Program-made: the position numbers and the translations under genes
Assembly: GCA_000751295.2 (NCBI GenBank)
Contig: CCMO02000001.1
Coordinates: 558,001 to 622,000, forward strand
Source of the DNA: a bacterium YEK0313
Lineage (GTDB): Bacteria > Pseudomonadota > Alphaproteobacteria > Rhizobiales > Phreatobacteraceae
Direction of reading: 5' to 3'
DNA length: 64,000 nucleotides
Notes under the pieces: generated by a model
Database searches by the model: none
What the model was told of the DNA's origin: nothing
Seen by the model: only the letters and a program-made list of their open reading frames with translations
Shown: positions 17,792 through 26,957 of the stretch, in pieces
Layout: each line of letters begins with the position of its first letter
How positions within the stretch are numbered: position 1 is the first letter of the stretch

Positions 17792-18859
17792 TCAGGGCAC
17801 CGGCTCGGCCTGCGATACGACGAGGCCGAGCCGCTCGCCGCCATAGACGCCGTGCCTCAACGGTTCCCACCAGTCGCGCCGGTCGAGATACCAGCGCACG
17901 GTGCGCTCGAGGCCGCTGTCAAAACTCTCGACGGGCCGCCAGCCGAGCTCGACGCCGATCTTGCCGGCGTCGATGGCGTAGCGCAGATCGTGGCCCGGCC
18001 GGTCGGCGACATGACGGATCAGCGTCGCATGGGCGAAAGGCTTCGGCGCGAGCCGGTCCATCAGCGCGCAGATCCCTCTGACCACGTCGATGTTCCGCCG
18101 CTCGCAGCCGCCGCCGATATTGTAGGTCTCGCCGACGCGGCCGCGGGCGAGCAGCAGGGCGAGCGCGCGTGCATGGTCCTCGACGTGAAGCCAGTCGCGC
18201 ACATTCAGCCCCGCGCCGTAGACCGGCAGCTCCCTGCCCTCCAGCGCGTTGAGGATGGTCAGCGGAATGAGCTTTTCCGGGAAGTGGTAGGGCCCGTAAT
18301 TGTTCGAGCAGTGCGAGATGATCGCCGGCAGCCCGTAGGTGCGATGCCAGGCCATGACGAGATGGTCCGAAGCCGCCTTGCTCGCCGCATAGGGCGAGCT
18401 CGGATCGTAGCGACTCGTCTCAGTGAAGGCCCCGCCCTCGCCGAGCGAACCATAGACCTCGTCGGTCGAGACATGCAGGAAGCGGAAGGCCTCCCGCCGT
18501 GCGCGGGATGCCCGCCCGAGAAACGCGAGCGTTGCCTCCAGCAGCGTGAACGTGCCGACGATATTGCTCGCGACGAAAGCCCCGGCTGCGCTGATCGAGC
18601 GGTCGACATGGCTCTCGGCGGCAAGATGGATGACCGCGTCCGGGGCATGGCGGTCGAAGATACGGTCGAGGCCCGCCCGATCGCAGATGTCGAGCCGCTC
18701 GAAGGCATAGAGCGGATCGTCGGCGACCGAAGCGAGCGAGGCAAGGTTTGCGGCGTAGCTGAGCTTGTCGACGTTCACGACACCGATGCCGGCGCCGACG
18801 AGATGACGGCAGACCGCCGATCCGATGAAGCCCGCTCCGCCGGTGACGAGAACTCGCAT
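17792..18859 (-). CDS. rfbB: dTDP-glucose 4,6-dehydratase
   Basis: This is an extended SDR of 355 residues that converts dTDP-glucose to dTDP-4-keto-6-deoxyglucose. It begins MRVLVTGGAGFIGSAVCRHL (NAD-binding TGGAGFIG) and carries HLAAESHVDRSI, FLHVSTDEVYGSLG, the catalytic YAASK and SNNYGPYHFPEKLIPL. The start at 18859 gives the standard family length; the open frame running upstream to 19507 belongs to an overlapping non-coding frame of the glycosyltransferase gene. It lies 23 bases downstream of that glycosyltransferase and before rfbA, so nucleotide-sugar supply is coupled to transferase expression. Confidence 0.95.
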   Translation of the reverse strand: MRVLVTGGAGFIGSAVCRHLVGAGIGVVNVDKLSYAANLASLASVADDPLYAFERLDICDRAGLDRIFDRHAPDAVIHLAAESHVDRSISAAGAFVASNIVGTFTLLEATLAFLGRASRARREAFRFLHVSTDEVYGSLGEGGAFTETSRYDPSSPYAASKAASDHLVMAWHRTYGLPAIISHCSNNYGPYHFPEKLIPLTILNALEGRELPVYGAGLNVRDWLHVEDHARALALLLARGRVGETYNIGGGCERRNIDVVRGICALMDRLAPKPFAHATLIRHVADRPGHDLRYAIDAGKIGVELGWRPVESFDSGLERTVRWYLDRRDWWEPLRHGVYGGERLGLVVSQAEPVP

Positions 18860-18882
18860 GAGGCCCCCTCTCATCCCGGCGC

Positions 18883-21369
18883 TCAGGCCAACGCCTTGGC
18901 GGCGACCGGCGCGGGGGCGTGAGCCGGACCGGCCGCGGCCGGCGCGTCGGCAAGCGCATCCGCGAGAGCTCGGGTGACCGCCTCCTCGCTCAAGGTCCTG
19001 CGTGCCCAGTCGACCGCGGCTTCGGACACCGTCTGCCAGCGCTCCGGATCGGCATAGAGCGCCTCGATCCTCGCCTTGAATGTATCGTCGTCGGCGGCGA
19101 CCAGCGCCTCCGTCAGCTCCGCCGAGAGCGGGATGCCCTCGGCGGCGATCGGACTCATGATGCAGGGCAGGCCCTGCGACAGAGCGAGCAGGACCTTGCC
19201 CTTGACCCCCGCGCCAAACCGCAGCGGCGCCACCATCAGCCGCTTGCGGTCGAGATAGGCCGCGATGTCGGCGACATAACCGACCAGCCTGATGTCGTCC
19301 GGCAAGGCGCCCAGCTTCAGCGCATCGGTATAGGCACCGACAATGTCGAGGCCGTCCCGCCTGACCGCTTCGGCGGTCCGCGGCCAGACGGCCGTCATGA
19401 AGTGCACAATGGCATCGCCGTTCGGGGCGTGGCGATAGCTGCCGAGAAAACAGAGCCCCTGCCGCTCGGCGAAAGGCGTCCGGACCGGCAGGCCCGGAAG
19501 ATCCCACAGGGCGACCGCCACGCGCGCCTCCGGCAGATGGTCGGCAATGTAGTCGCGCTCCCAGTCCGAATGGGTGATGGTGACATCCGCCGCGGCGATC
19601 GCGGAGAGCTCGTCGGCCCGTGTCGCCGCGATCGCGTGGTCGTCGCCCTGGCCGGTGACGGCCCGCGCCCGCTCCTCGCGGATGTGGTGCAGGTCGGCCA
19701 GGCTGAACAGGATCCTTGCCTTGGGATTGGCGCCACGCGCCGCCTCCAGCACCTGCCGCGCCACATGGAAACGATGGACATAGACGACATCGAACTGATT
19801 GGCCCGGGTCGCCAGGAACTGCTCCATGCTGCCGATGCCGTCCTCGGCCTCGATGCCGCGGGCGCGCAGGCGCTGGGCTCGCGCCGCCGCGTGCCCGGCC
19901 CGCTCGGTCGCGACGAAGACGACACGATAGCCGAGCCTGACAAAAGCCCTGGCATGGCTGAACACGGCAACGGAGCCGGCGTCCTCGTCGGGCGCGGGGA
20001 AATGCTCGTCGATGAACAGGACGGTCCGCGCCTCGCCGGCCGCCTCCTCGCCGATCCGCGGCAAGGTGCCCGTCCAGCGGGCAAGGAACCGGCTGCGGCC
20101 GGCGCTCCTCATCGCGATGCCGGCGAGCGGGCCGGCCAGCACCGCCTCCGCCGCTCCCTGTACCAGCACGGCGCCGCCGGCGGCGCGCAGGACGAAGGCA
20201 AGGTCGGTGGTGGCGTAGTCCTCGAGGCTTTCCAGCGCCTCGAAGCCGCCCTGGGCGAGAAGCGCCTCGCGCCGGATGACGAGGGCATTCAGCGCGACGT
20301 CGTCGGCCGGGCGCAGGACACGGAACCGGGTGAGCGCCGCGTCGGCCCCCTGGCCGACCGGCGACTTGTTGCCGAGCGGATCGACGGCGAGGCCAGCCGA
20401 GCGGACGAGCCCGTCGGCATCGACGAGACGTGGCGCCACCAGGGCCGACGGCCCTGCCCGGTCGAGCGTCTCGACGAGCGTGGCGAGCGCGTCGTCGGCA
20501 AGGCTGGCAAGGCCGCTCAGAAAGACCAGGATCTCGCCGCGCGCCAGACGCTGGCCTTCGGCATAGGCGGCGATGAGCGCGGAGCTGCCGGCGGCCGGTG
20601 CCGATCGCGCGACGCGGACCACCCGCGCGCCGCCGCGCAGGAGGAAGGGCAGAAGCGTCGTTTCGACCACGCCGGAATTGTCGACGACGATGATCTCCAG
20701 AGGAATGCCGGTCGAGGTCTCCACCAGCGAGCGGATCAGCCCATGGTCGTCGCCCAGCCGACCGCTGGAGGCGGCGACGACCGAGACGCGCGGGTCGGGA
20801 TGCAGCGGCACGTGAACCGGCTTCGGGCCGCCGGCGAGCTTGTCAGCCGAGCGACGCAGACGGTCGGGCAAGGTTGATAGCGCAATGTCGCGCAGCGGTG
20901 TGCTGCGGTTGAGCGTGTCGAACCTGTCGATCGCGCCGACCAGCCGCGAGGTCAGGCTGGTTGCGAAGGCAATCAGCGGCTCGAGCTGCTCCGGTCGTTC
21001 GGCGGCGGCGATGGCCGCATCCATCTGGGCATCGACGAAAGCGGAGAAATCCTCGTCGAGCGCCGGATCGGCCCGGTAGAGATGGCGGGGCGACCCGCCG
21101 ATATCGGCGCCGGTGTCGACGAAACGGACACCGATCCGATGGACCGGCATGGGGAACAGCCCGGCCGGCAGCGACAGCCAGAAGCCATACCGCCCGTCGC
21201 CGAGCCCGGCGCCGGCGAGGTCGGTCCGCATCCGGTCGGCGACGAAGCGTACGATCGGCCGGTCGCCGTCATAGAGTTCGAGCACCAGGCGGCGCGCAGG
21301 ATCGGCCTCGTCCCGCGCCCAGCCGGCGATCCGGTCGATACCGACATGGTCGAGATGGCCGGTCAGCAT
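18883..21369 (-). CDS. Large multi-domain glycosyltransferase (GT-A-like plus GT-B)
   Basis: This 828-residue cytoplasmic protein has three parts. Residues about 1-115 form a beta-rich domain (HVGIDRIAGWARDEADPARRLVLELYD...) often seen fused to glycosyltransferases. Residues about 195-430 look like a GT2-type GT-A fold (VSVVAASSGR, IIVVDNSG, ARGEILVFLSG), but I see no clear DXD, so it may be degenerate. Residues about 445-800 form a GT4-like GT-B domain (TVLFIDEHFPAPDEDAGS at its start, CFLGSYRHAPNGDAI, VAPLRFGAGVKGKVLLALSQGLP). It precedes rfbB and rfbA and probably transfers a dTDP-derived deoxy sugar. Acceptor unknown. Confidence 0.82.
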   Translation of the reverse strand: MLTGHLDHVGIDRIAGWARDEADPARRLVLELYDGDRPIVRFVADRMRTDLAGAGLGDGRYGFWLSLPAGLFPMPVHRIGVRFVDTGADIGGSPRHLYRADPALDEDFSAFVDAQMDAAIAAAERPEQLEPLIAFATSLTSRLVGAIDRFDTLNRSTPLRDIALSTLPDRLRRSADKLAGGPKPVHVPLHPDPRVSVVAASSGRLGDDHGLIRSLVETSTGIPLEIIVVDNSGVVETTLLPFLLRGGARVVRVARSAPAAGSSALIAAYAEGQRLARGEILVFLSGLASLADDALATLVETLDRAGPSALVAPRLVDADGLVRSAGLAVDPLGNKSPVGQGADAALTRFRVLRPADDVALNALVIRREALLAQGGFEALESLEDYATTDLAFVLRAAGGAVLVQGAAEAVLAGPLAGIAMRSAGRSRFLARWTGTLPRIGEEAAGEARTVLFIDEHFPAPDEDAGSVAVFSHARAFVRLGYRVVFVATERAGHAAARAQRLRARGIEAEDGIGSMEQFLATRANQFDVVYVHRFHVARQVLEAARGANPKARILFSLADLHHIREERARAVTGQGDDHAIAATRADELSAIAAADVTITHSDWERDYIADHLPEARVAVALWDLPGLPVRTPFAERQGLCFLGSYRHAPNGDAIVHFMTAVWPRTAEAVRRDGLDIVGAYTDALKLGALPDDIRLVGYVADIAAYLDRKRLMVAPLRFGAGVKGKVLLALSQGLPCIMSPIAAEGIPLSAELTEALVAADDDTFKARIEALYADPERWQTVSEAAVDWARRTLSEEAVTRALADALADAPAAAGPAHAPAPVAAKALA

Positions 21370-21435
21370 GGCCGCTCCTTGCCCAGCCCCCGATCGCGCG
21401 GCGTCCAGGTCGCTTCGAAAGGCGAGGTCAAGCGG

Positions 21436-22770
21436 TCACCTCTCGCGCATGCCTGCCGTCCAGCGATCCATGATCGGCCGGAGCAGATAGGTCATCACCG
21501 AACGCTCGCCGGTCGGAATGATGACGTCGGCGACCATGCCGGCGCTGAGCCGCTGGGCGATGGTCGGCGGAATGGTCGTGCGGTCGACCACGACCTCGGT
21601 CGCGAAATAGGGATCCTTCTGGCCGTCATCCATGATCCGGTCGCGGGATAGCGAGCGGACCTCGCCGCGGATGACCTGGGTGCCGACATAGTTGAAGGCG
21701 GGGAACTTCACTTCCGCATGCATGCCTTCGCTGACCCGGTCGGCATCGTTCGGCAGCACGCGCGCCCGCACCACCAGCACGTCGTTGGCCGGCACCACGT
21801 CGAGGATCGGATCGCCCGGCCGGACGACGCCGCCGACGGTGAAGATGCGCAACTGCTGGACGGTACCGTCGATCGGCGCCCGAATGTCGGCGCGGCGCTG
21901 GCTGTCGGCGCTGAGCAGCATCTGCTGGCGCGTGTCGTTCAGGAGCTTGCGCACGTCGACGAGCTGGGACGAGGTTTCCTCGCGGTATTGCTGCAGCACC
22001 TGCTGGCGCCTGAGTTCGGCCTCCGACAAGCGCTCCTTCAGCTTGGCGGTCTGGATGTTGCCGGTATTGATGGTGCCGGTCAGCCGCAGGCGCTCGCGCT
22101 CCATCGGCGCGATGCGGGTGGTGGGCACCAGCTGGCGCGCGAACAGGGGCCGGAGCTGGGCAAGCTCGGCCTCCACCTGTTCGAGCGTGGCGCGCGCCGT
22201 CTGCATCTCGGAGGCGACCTGGTCGATCTCGCGGCGCGCCTGCTCGATCTGCGCCTCGGCGATCTGGACATTGCCGTTCACCGCCCGCCGCCGGCTCTCG
22301 AACAGGCGGCGCTGGTCGTCGATGACCGGCTTGACCGCGGGATCGTTCTGCCGCGCCAGGACGTCGGGGGGAAACTCGAAGCTGTCGCGGCCCTCGAACT
22401 CGGCGAGCAGGCGCGCTTCCTGCGCGCCGAAGATGGCGAGCTGGTTGCCGAACAGATCGCCCTGCGCGGTGACCCGCGTCGGGTCGAGCTTGAGCAGCAC
22501 CTGGCCCGCCTTCACCCGGTCGCCGTCGCGCACCAGGATCTCCTGGACGATGCCGCCCTCCAGGTGCTGGACGGTGCGCCGGTAGCTTTCGCTCGCCACC
22601 ACGCCGTTGGCGATCGCCGCGCCGTCGAGGCGGGCCAGGCTCGCCCAGGCGACGAAGGTGCCGAAGGCACCGATGACGATGCCGTAGCCGATCCGCACGG
22701 TGCGCCGCCAGTTGGTCGACGGCATGGGAATGGCCGCATGTGGCGGTGCTGCGAGTTCAGTGACCGACAT
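21436..22770 (-). CDS. HlyD-family type I secretion periplasmic adaptor
   Basis: This membrane-fusion protein of 444 residues links an inner-membrane ABC exporter to an outer-membrane TolC-like channel. One N-terminal membrane segment (about 27-47, VRIGYGIVIGAFGTFVAWASL) is followed by a lipoyl-like region (HLEGGIVQEILVRDGDRVKAGQ), a long coiled-coil hairpin (about 120-290, rich in Q, E, R and L) and the C-terminal RAPIDGTVQQLRIFTVGGVVRPG, typical of PrtE/HlyD. GAGGG seven bases before the ATG at 22770 fixes the start. The type I secretion ATPase gene lies 19 bases upstream, and the likely cargo (RTX proteins) is encoded 12-15 kb away. Confidence 0.93.
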   Translation of the reverse strand: MSVTELAAPPHAAIPMPSTNWRRTVRIGYGIVIGAFGTFVAWASLARLDGAAIANGVVASESYRRTVQHLEGGIVQEILVRDGDRVKAGQVLLKLDPTRVTAQGDLFGNQLAIFGAQEARLLAEFEGRDSFEFPPDVLARQNDPAVKPVIDDQRRLFESRRRAVNGNVQIAEAQIEQARREIDQVASEMQTARATLEQVEAELAQLRPLFARQLVPTTRIAPMERERLRLTGTINTGNIQTAKLKERLSEAELRRQQVLQQYREETSSQLVDVRKLLNDTRQQMLLSADSQRRADIRAPIDGTVQQLRIFTVGGVVRPGDPILDVVPANDVLVVRARVLPNDADRVSEGMHAEVKFPAFNYVGTQVIRGEVRSLSRDRIMDDGQKDPYFATEVVVDRTTIPPTIAQRLSAGMVADVIIPTGERSVMTYLLRPIMDRWTAGMRER

Positions 22771-22789
22771 CAGAATGCCCTCGATTGTC

Positions 22790-24541
22790 TCAAGCGGCCG
22801 TGGACCCGGCCTCGCCCACCGTACTCTTCTGCTGGCCGATCTGGCGGACCGGCTGGCCGAGCGAGAGGCGGCTGACGACATGATCACGCGGGCCGAAGGC
22901 ATGGACGGTCCCGCTGTTCATCACCAGCACGTGGTCGCAATAGCTGAGCATGTTGAGCCGATGCGTCACCAGAATGACGATGGCGCCACGGTCGCGCAGG
23001 GCTTCCAGCGTCTCGGCGAGTCCCTTCTCGCCGATCGCATCGAGATTGGAGTTCGGCTCGTCGAGCACGATCAGGCTCGGGTCGCCATAGACCGCGCGCG
23101 CCAGGGCGACGCGCTGGCGCTGACCGCCGGAGAGGACATGGCCGGTCGGGCCGATCCGGGTGTTGAGCCCGTCCGGCAGCCTGCCGACGATGTCCTGGAT
23201 GCCGGCGAGCTTCACCGCCTCGATCACCTTGGCGTCGGCGTCGCCGCCGAGCGGATCGAACCGCGCGATGTTCTCCGCGAGCGTGCCCGGCAGCAGCACG
23301 ACGTCCTGCGGCACGTAGCCGATGTGGCGGCCGAGCCGGTCCTGGTCCCAATGGGTCAGGTCATGGCCGTCGAGCGTGATCGAGCCCTTGCGCACGCCCC
23401 AGGCGCCGACCAGCACCTTGGCGAGCGAGGACTTGCCCGCGCCGCTCGAACCGACCACCGCGGTGATCGTGCCGGGCGGGACGGCGAAGGACACGTCGGT
23501 GAGCACGATATTGTCGCGGTCCGACGGGGTCGCGACGATGCGCGACACCTGCAGCGGACCGTCCGGCGCCGGCAGCGCGATCTTGGCCCGCGGCGGCCCG
23601 ATGTCGCGCAGCAGCCGGTTGATCCGGTCGATCGACATGTGCGCGCTCCAGAAGCTGCGCCAGTTGTTGGCGATCGCGTCGACCGGCTGGATGGCGCGGC
23701 CGACCACCATGACGGCGGCGAAGATGACGCCCGGGCCGACCTGCTCGGCCAGGAAGAGGAGGACGCCGACGCAGAGCATGATCGGCGTGTAGAGATGCCG
23801 GATATATTTGAGCAGCGAGGACGGCAGCGCCGTGTGCCGGCTCGCCGCCTCCTGCCAGCCGAGGCCGGTGCGCACCTCGCGCCGCCAGCGCTCGGTGAGC
23901 GCCGGCATCATGCCCATGGCGCGCGCCGGCTCGGAGGTCGCCATGACGGTGCGGGCGAATTCGCTGGCGCGCGAGGACGCGACCAGCGACTGCCGGACCT
24001 CGTGGCGGGCGGCGCGCTGCGTCCAGTAGGACAGGCCGACGACGACGAAGCTCAGGGCGAGCAGCGCGCAGCCCATGAGCGGGTGGAACAGGAAGACCGC
24101 GATCACGATCAGCGGCACGAAGCACAGATCCATGAACTGGATCGGCAGGTTGCCGGAAATGAAGTCGCGCAGGATCGCCAGATCCTGCACCACCATGGTG
24201 CGGGCATCGGCGTTCAGCGCCTTGGTCTGCCGGTTCACCGCGTCGAAGACGCGGGTGCTGATGCTCTCGTCGAGCGCGTTGGCGACCTGGGCGAGGATGC
24301 GCAGCCGCACCACTTCGAGCGCTGTCCAGATGACGGTGAGCGCCGCCGCGATCAGCGACAGGAAGACCAGGGTGGAGATGTTCCGGCTCTGCATGACCCG
24401 CTCGAACACCTGGTACATGTAGATGGACGGGATCAGGAACAGCACGGTGATGATCGCGCTGAACACGAGCAGCGCGGCGAGCGCCGGCCGGAATTTCGGC
24501 AATTCCTGCCGGAGGAAATGATCGTCGGCGATCAGACTCAC
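22790..24541 (-). CDS. Type I secretion ABC transporter, PrtD-like permease/ATPase
   Basis: This fused membrane-plus-ATPase exporter of 583 residues belongs to the PrtD branch that exports RTX proteins. The membrane domain has about six helices in residues 20-310 (ALAALLVFSAIITVLFLIPSIYMY first), with no N-terminal C39 peptidase or C39-like domain. The nucleotide-binding domain (about 340-560) has Walker A GSSGAGKSS, signature LSGGQRQRVALARA, Walker B LIVLDEP and the H-loop VTHR. Translation starts at GTG (24541), with AAGGA ten bases upstream. Lack of a C39 domain means it is unlikely to process double-glycine leaders. No outer-membrane channel gene is nearby. Confidence 0.93.
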   Translation of the reverse strand: MSLIADDHFLRQELPKFRPALAALLVFSAIITVLFLIPSIYMYQVFERVMQSRNISTLVFLSLIAAALTVIWTALEVVRLRILAQVANALDESISTRVFDAVNRQTKALNADARTMVVQDLAILRDFISGNLPIQFMDLCFVPLIVIAVFLFHPLMGCALLALSFVVVGLSYWTQRAARHEVRQSLVASSRASEFARTVMATSEPARAMGMMPALTERWRREVRTGLGWQEAASRHTALPSSLLKYIRHLYTPIMLCVGVLLFLAEQVGPGVIFAAVMVVGRAIQPVDAIANNWRSFWSAHMSIDRINRLLRDIGPPRAKIALPAPDGPLQVSRIVATPSDRDNIVLTDVSFAVPPGTITAVVGSSGAGKSSLAKVLVGAWGVRKGSITLDGHDLTHWDQDRLGRHIGYVPQDVVLLPGTLAENIARFDPLGGDADAKVIEAVKLAGIQDIVGRLPDGLNTRIGPTGHVLSGGQRQRVALARAVYGDPSLIVLDEPNSNLDAIGEKGLAETLEALRDRGAIVILVTHRLNMLSYCDHVLVMNSGTVHAFGPRDHVVSRLSLGQPVRQIGQQKSTVGEAGSTAA

Positions 24542-24938
24542 AGCGACGTGTTCCTTCGCTTTCGGGGCGCGTCCGGCGGCATGGCATGGCGGCTCCTGAT
24601 GCGCATCCGGCGCTGTCAGGAACCGTCACGCGGCCCTGCCTCCGAACAAATGTCGGGTGCCTTCGACAAGCAGTCCTGCCGGAGGATTAAGGCCAAGATT
24701 GGGGCGAACATGGCACGGATGTGACATAGCTCGACAAATGATACCGCCACCGCCGGATAAATTTTTGGAAATACTTCTATATTTTCTCCAGAAAACAAGC
24801 CTGTGACGGGCCTTCACCATAACGCGTGGCGGCTCTTCTGCTCAATCCCCGATGGACAACGCCTGCTGCATTGCCATAATGCGCGTCCTGGAACGGTGTC
24901 CTGAGGCTGGGCGGGTTTAACAAATCCGACACACGGCA
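24542..24938. promoter_or_regulatory. Divergent promoter region between type I secretion and polysaccharide genes
   Basis: About 400 bases without a gene separate the divergent prtD-like and pyruvyltransferase-like genes. The stretch 24715-24810 is AT-rich, with TATATT-like sequences, and contains the perfect dyad TTTTCTCCAGAAAA (24782-24795). It is the natural place for promoters in both directions. No transcription start can be fixed from sequence alone. Confidence 0.5.
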
Positions 24939-25934
24939 ATGGGAAAAGCGGCCAGGCCGAACGGGTTTGAAGCTCCCTCCCGGGCTCGATCTCGCCTTGT
25001 CGCCCGGCCTCTCAATGACGTCCTGACGCGAATCGAACGGCCGCTTCCGGCCAATTCCTGGGGAATGAGGCTAATGGATCGAATGAACTCCCGTTGGCTG
25101 AGGCAGTACGAAGCCATCGAGTTGTTGCGCGAGTTCCGCAATACCGAGGTGCTCTACCTGCCGAATTCGGGCAATGCGGGCGATTCGCTGATCTCGACGG
25201 CGACGATGCAGCTGTTTCGCCGACTGAATATTTCCTACCAGCCGATCACGCTCGAGGCGAATGTCGACGGCAAGGTCGTCATTCTCGGCGGCGGCGGCAA
25301 CTTCATACCGCTCTATGCCACGATCCGGAACGCCCTCACCCGCTTTGCCGGACGCGCCAAGCGCATCGTGCTGCTGCCGCACACCATTCGCGGCAACGAG
25401 GATCTGATCGCCGACCTGCCAGCCTCGACGCTGCTGATCTGCAGGGAAATCCCGAGCTACGACCACGTCATCAACGTCAATCCCAAATGCGAGGTGGCGC
25501 TCGCCCACGACATGGCGTTCCACCTCGATCCCGAAGAGCTCCTCATCAACGATCCCGACGCGGCCGAGTTCCAGACCGTCTTTCTTGGCAAGCTCGCCGA
25601 GGCCGGGGCCACCACGGCGGATCTGTCGCGCCGTGCGGAAATGCGGTTCTTCCGCCTCGACGGCGAATCGACCGGCAAGCACGGCGGCGGCGACGTCGAC
25701 ATCTCCTCGCTGTTCGAGTTCGGCGTCTGGCCGCGCAATTCGGAGAAGTCGTCCTGGTGCTTCGTGGAGGCGATCAGGATCGCGCAGGCCGTCGTCACCG
25801 ACCGCCTGCACGTCAGCATCGCCTCGGCGATCCTCGGCAAGCCCTGCAAGCTCTACGACAATTCCTACGGAAAGAACCGGGAGGTCTTCCGGCATAGCCT
25901 GCGCCGGTGGAGTTCGGTGTCCTTCATGGACTGA
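24939..25934 (+). CDS. Polysaccharide pyruvyl transferase family protein (ExoV-like)
   Basis: This 331-residue protein matches the exopolysaccharide pyruvyltransferase family, whose members add ketal pyruvate from phosphoenolpyruvate to sugars of polymers such as succinoglycan. Supporting stretches are YLPNSGNAGDSLIS, VILGGGGNFIPLYATI, RIVLLPHTIRGNE, ALAHDMAFHLDP and VTDRLHVSIASAILGKPCKLYDNSYGKN, the last being the family's C-terminal signature. None of the possible starts (24939, 25065, 25074) has a strong ribosome-binding site; conserved sequence begins only near residue 65. It leads a plus-strand set of five surface-glycan genes. Confidence 0.82.
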   Translation: MGKAARPNGFEAPSRARSRLVARPLNDVLTRIERPLPANSWGMRLMDRMNSRWLRQYEAIELLREFRNTEVLYLPNSGNAGDSLISTATMQLFRRLNISYQPITLEANVDGKVVILGGGGNFIPLYATIRNALTRFAGRAKRIVLLPHTIRGNEDLIADLPASTLLICREIPSYDHVINVNPKCEVALAHDMAFHLDPEELLINDPDAAEFQTVFLGKLAEAGATTADLSRRAEMRFFRLDGESTGKHGGGDVDISSLFEFGVWPRNSEKSSWCFVEAIRIAQAVVTDRLHVSIASAILGKPCKLYDNSYGKNREVFRHSLRRWSSVSFMD

Positions 25935-25946
25935 CCGGGGAACCAG

Positions 25947-26807
25947 ATGTCCGCCCATTGCATCATGATCCTGGCGCACCGCGCGCCGAAACTGTTCAAG
26001 CGGCTCGGCGCCCGGCTCGCGCCGGATTTTGCCGTCATCGCCCATGTCGACGCCTCGGCCGACCGCGACGCCTTCGCCACGGAGGACATCACCCTGCTGC
26101 CCCGGTCGCACCGGATCCGCTGGGGCTCCTACGCCATGATCGCCGCGGCGCTCGACCTGCTGCGCCACGGCCTGACGCTGGAAGGGACCGAGACCTTCAC
26201 GCTCATTTCCGGCGACACCTATCCGATCTGCTCGCCGCAGCGGCTGAAGGAGATCCTCGACCTCAGGATCGACTGCATCGATTCCGACCTCGTCGCGCCG
26301 GCATCGGAAACCGCGCAGAGGATCGTGAACACCTATCTGCCGGATACCCGGATCGGCGAGCTGCGCCCCGGCATGCATTTCCTGCACCGGCACCTCGACG
26401 AAGACCTGACCGAGCTGGTCGCCGAAGCCGAGCGCTCGCGGCTTGCGCGCCCCGCCTTCCTGAAGGACTACCGCTACGCCAAGGGCGCCCAATGGTGGTC
26501 GCTGACGCGCGCGACCGCCGAGAAGATCCTCGGCCTCGTCGCCGAGGACCCCCGACTGGTCGAGGCCATGCGCTTCTCCGCGATACCGGACGAAGCCTTC
26601 TTCCAGACCGCCATCGCCAAGCTCGACCTGCACGAGACGATCCGGCCAAGCCTGGTGCTGGCCAAATGGGACACGGTGCCCGCGCCCTACACGTTCGAGA
26701 AGGTCGACGACATCGTCTTTCTGAAGGATCAGAAGCGGCCGCTCGCCCGCAAGTTCGGCGACGCGTCCGACGATCTCGTCGCACGGATCGAGGAGGAGCT
26801 CTGGTAG
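25947..26807 (+). CDS. Core-2/I-branching-type beta-1,6-N-acetylglucosaminyltransferase family (GT14) protein
   Basis: This 286-residue protein matches the Core-2/I-branching family. It opens with CIMILAHRAPKLFKRLG, then VIAHVDASADRDAF, IRWGSYAMIAAALDLLRHG, TLISGDTYPI, the near-universal KGAQWWSLTRATAEKIL and IPDEAFFQTAIAK. A GGGGA ribosome-binding site precedes the ATG. Bacterial members are found in surface-glycan loci and are thought to transfer GlcNAc or xylose; the donor here is not known. The start is 12 bases after the pyruvyltransferase-like stop, indicating one transcript. Confidence 0.85.
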   Translation: MSAHCIMILAHRAPKLFKRLGARLAPDFAVIAHVDASADRDAFATEDITLLPRSHRIRWGSYAMIAAALDLLRHGLTLEGTETFTLISGDTYPICSPQRLKEILDLRIDCIDSDLVAPASETAQRIVNTYLPDTRIGELRPGMHFLHRHLDEDLTELVAEAERSRLARPAFLKDYRYAKGAQWWSLTRATAEKILGLVAEDPRLVEAMRFSAIPDEAFFQTAIAKLDLHETIRPSLVLAKWDTVPAPYTFEKVDDIVFLKDQKRPLARKFGDASDDLVARIEEELW

Positions 26808-26957
26808 CGCGCCGGCCCGCCCGGGAGGCGCAATCGTCGCTGCGGGCGTCGCCTGGGGGCTTCGGGCGGAGCCTCAAGCAAAAGCACGCTTTTCGCCGCC
26901 CTCCCGCCATGTAGCGCGGCCAGAACGGCGAAGTGGGGCATTAGCGAGAGTTGAGAC

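Noticed and set aside
22790..24541. Idea that the PrtD-type exporter processes the double-glycine peptide
   Set aside because: Its N-terminus lacks a C39 peptidase domain, and it lies 26 kb away, paired with an HlyD adaptor in an RTX context.
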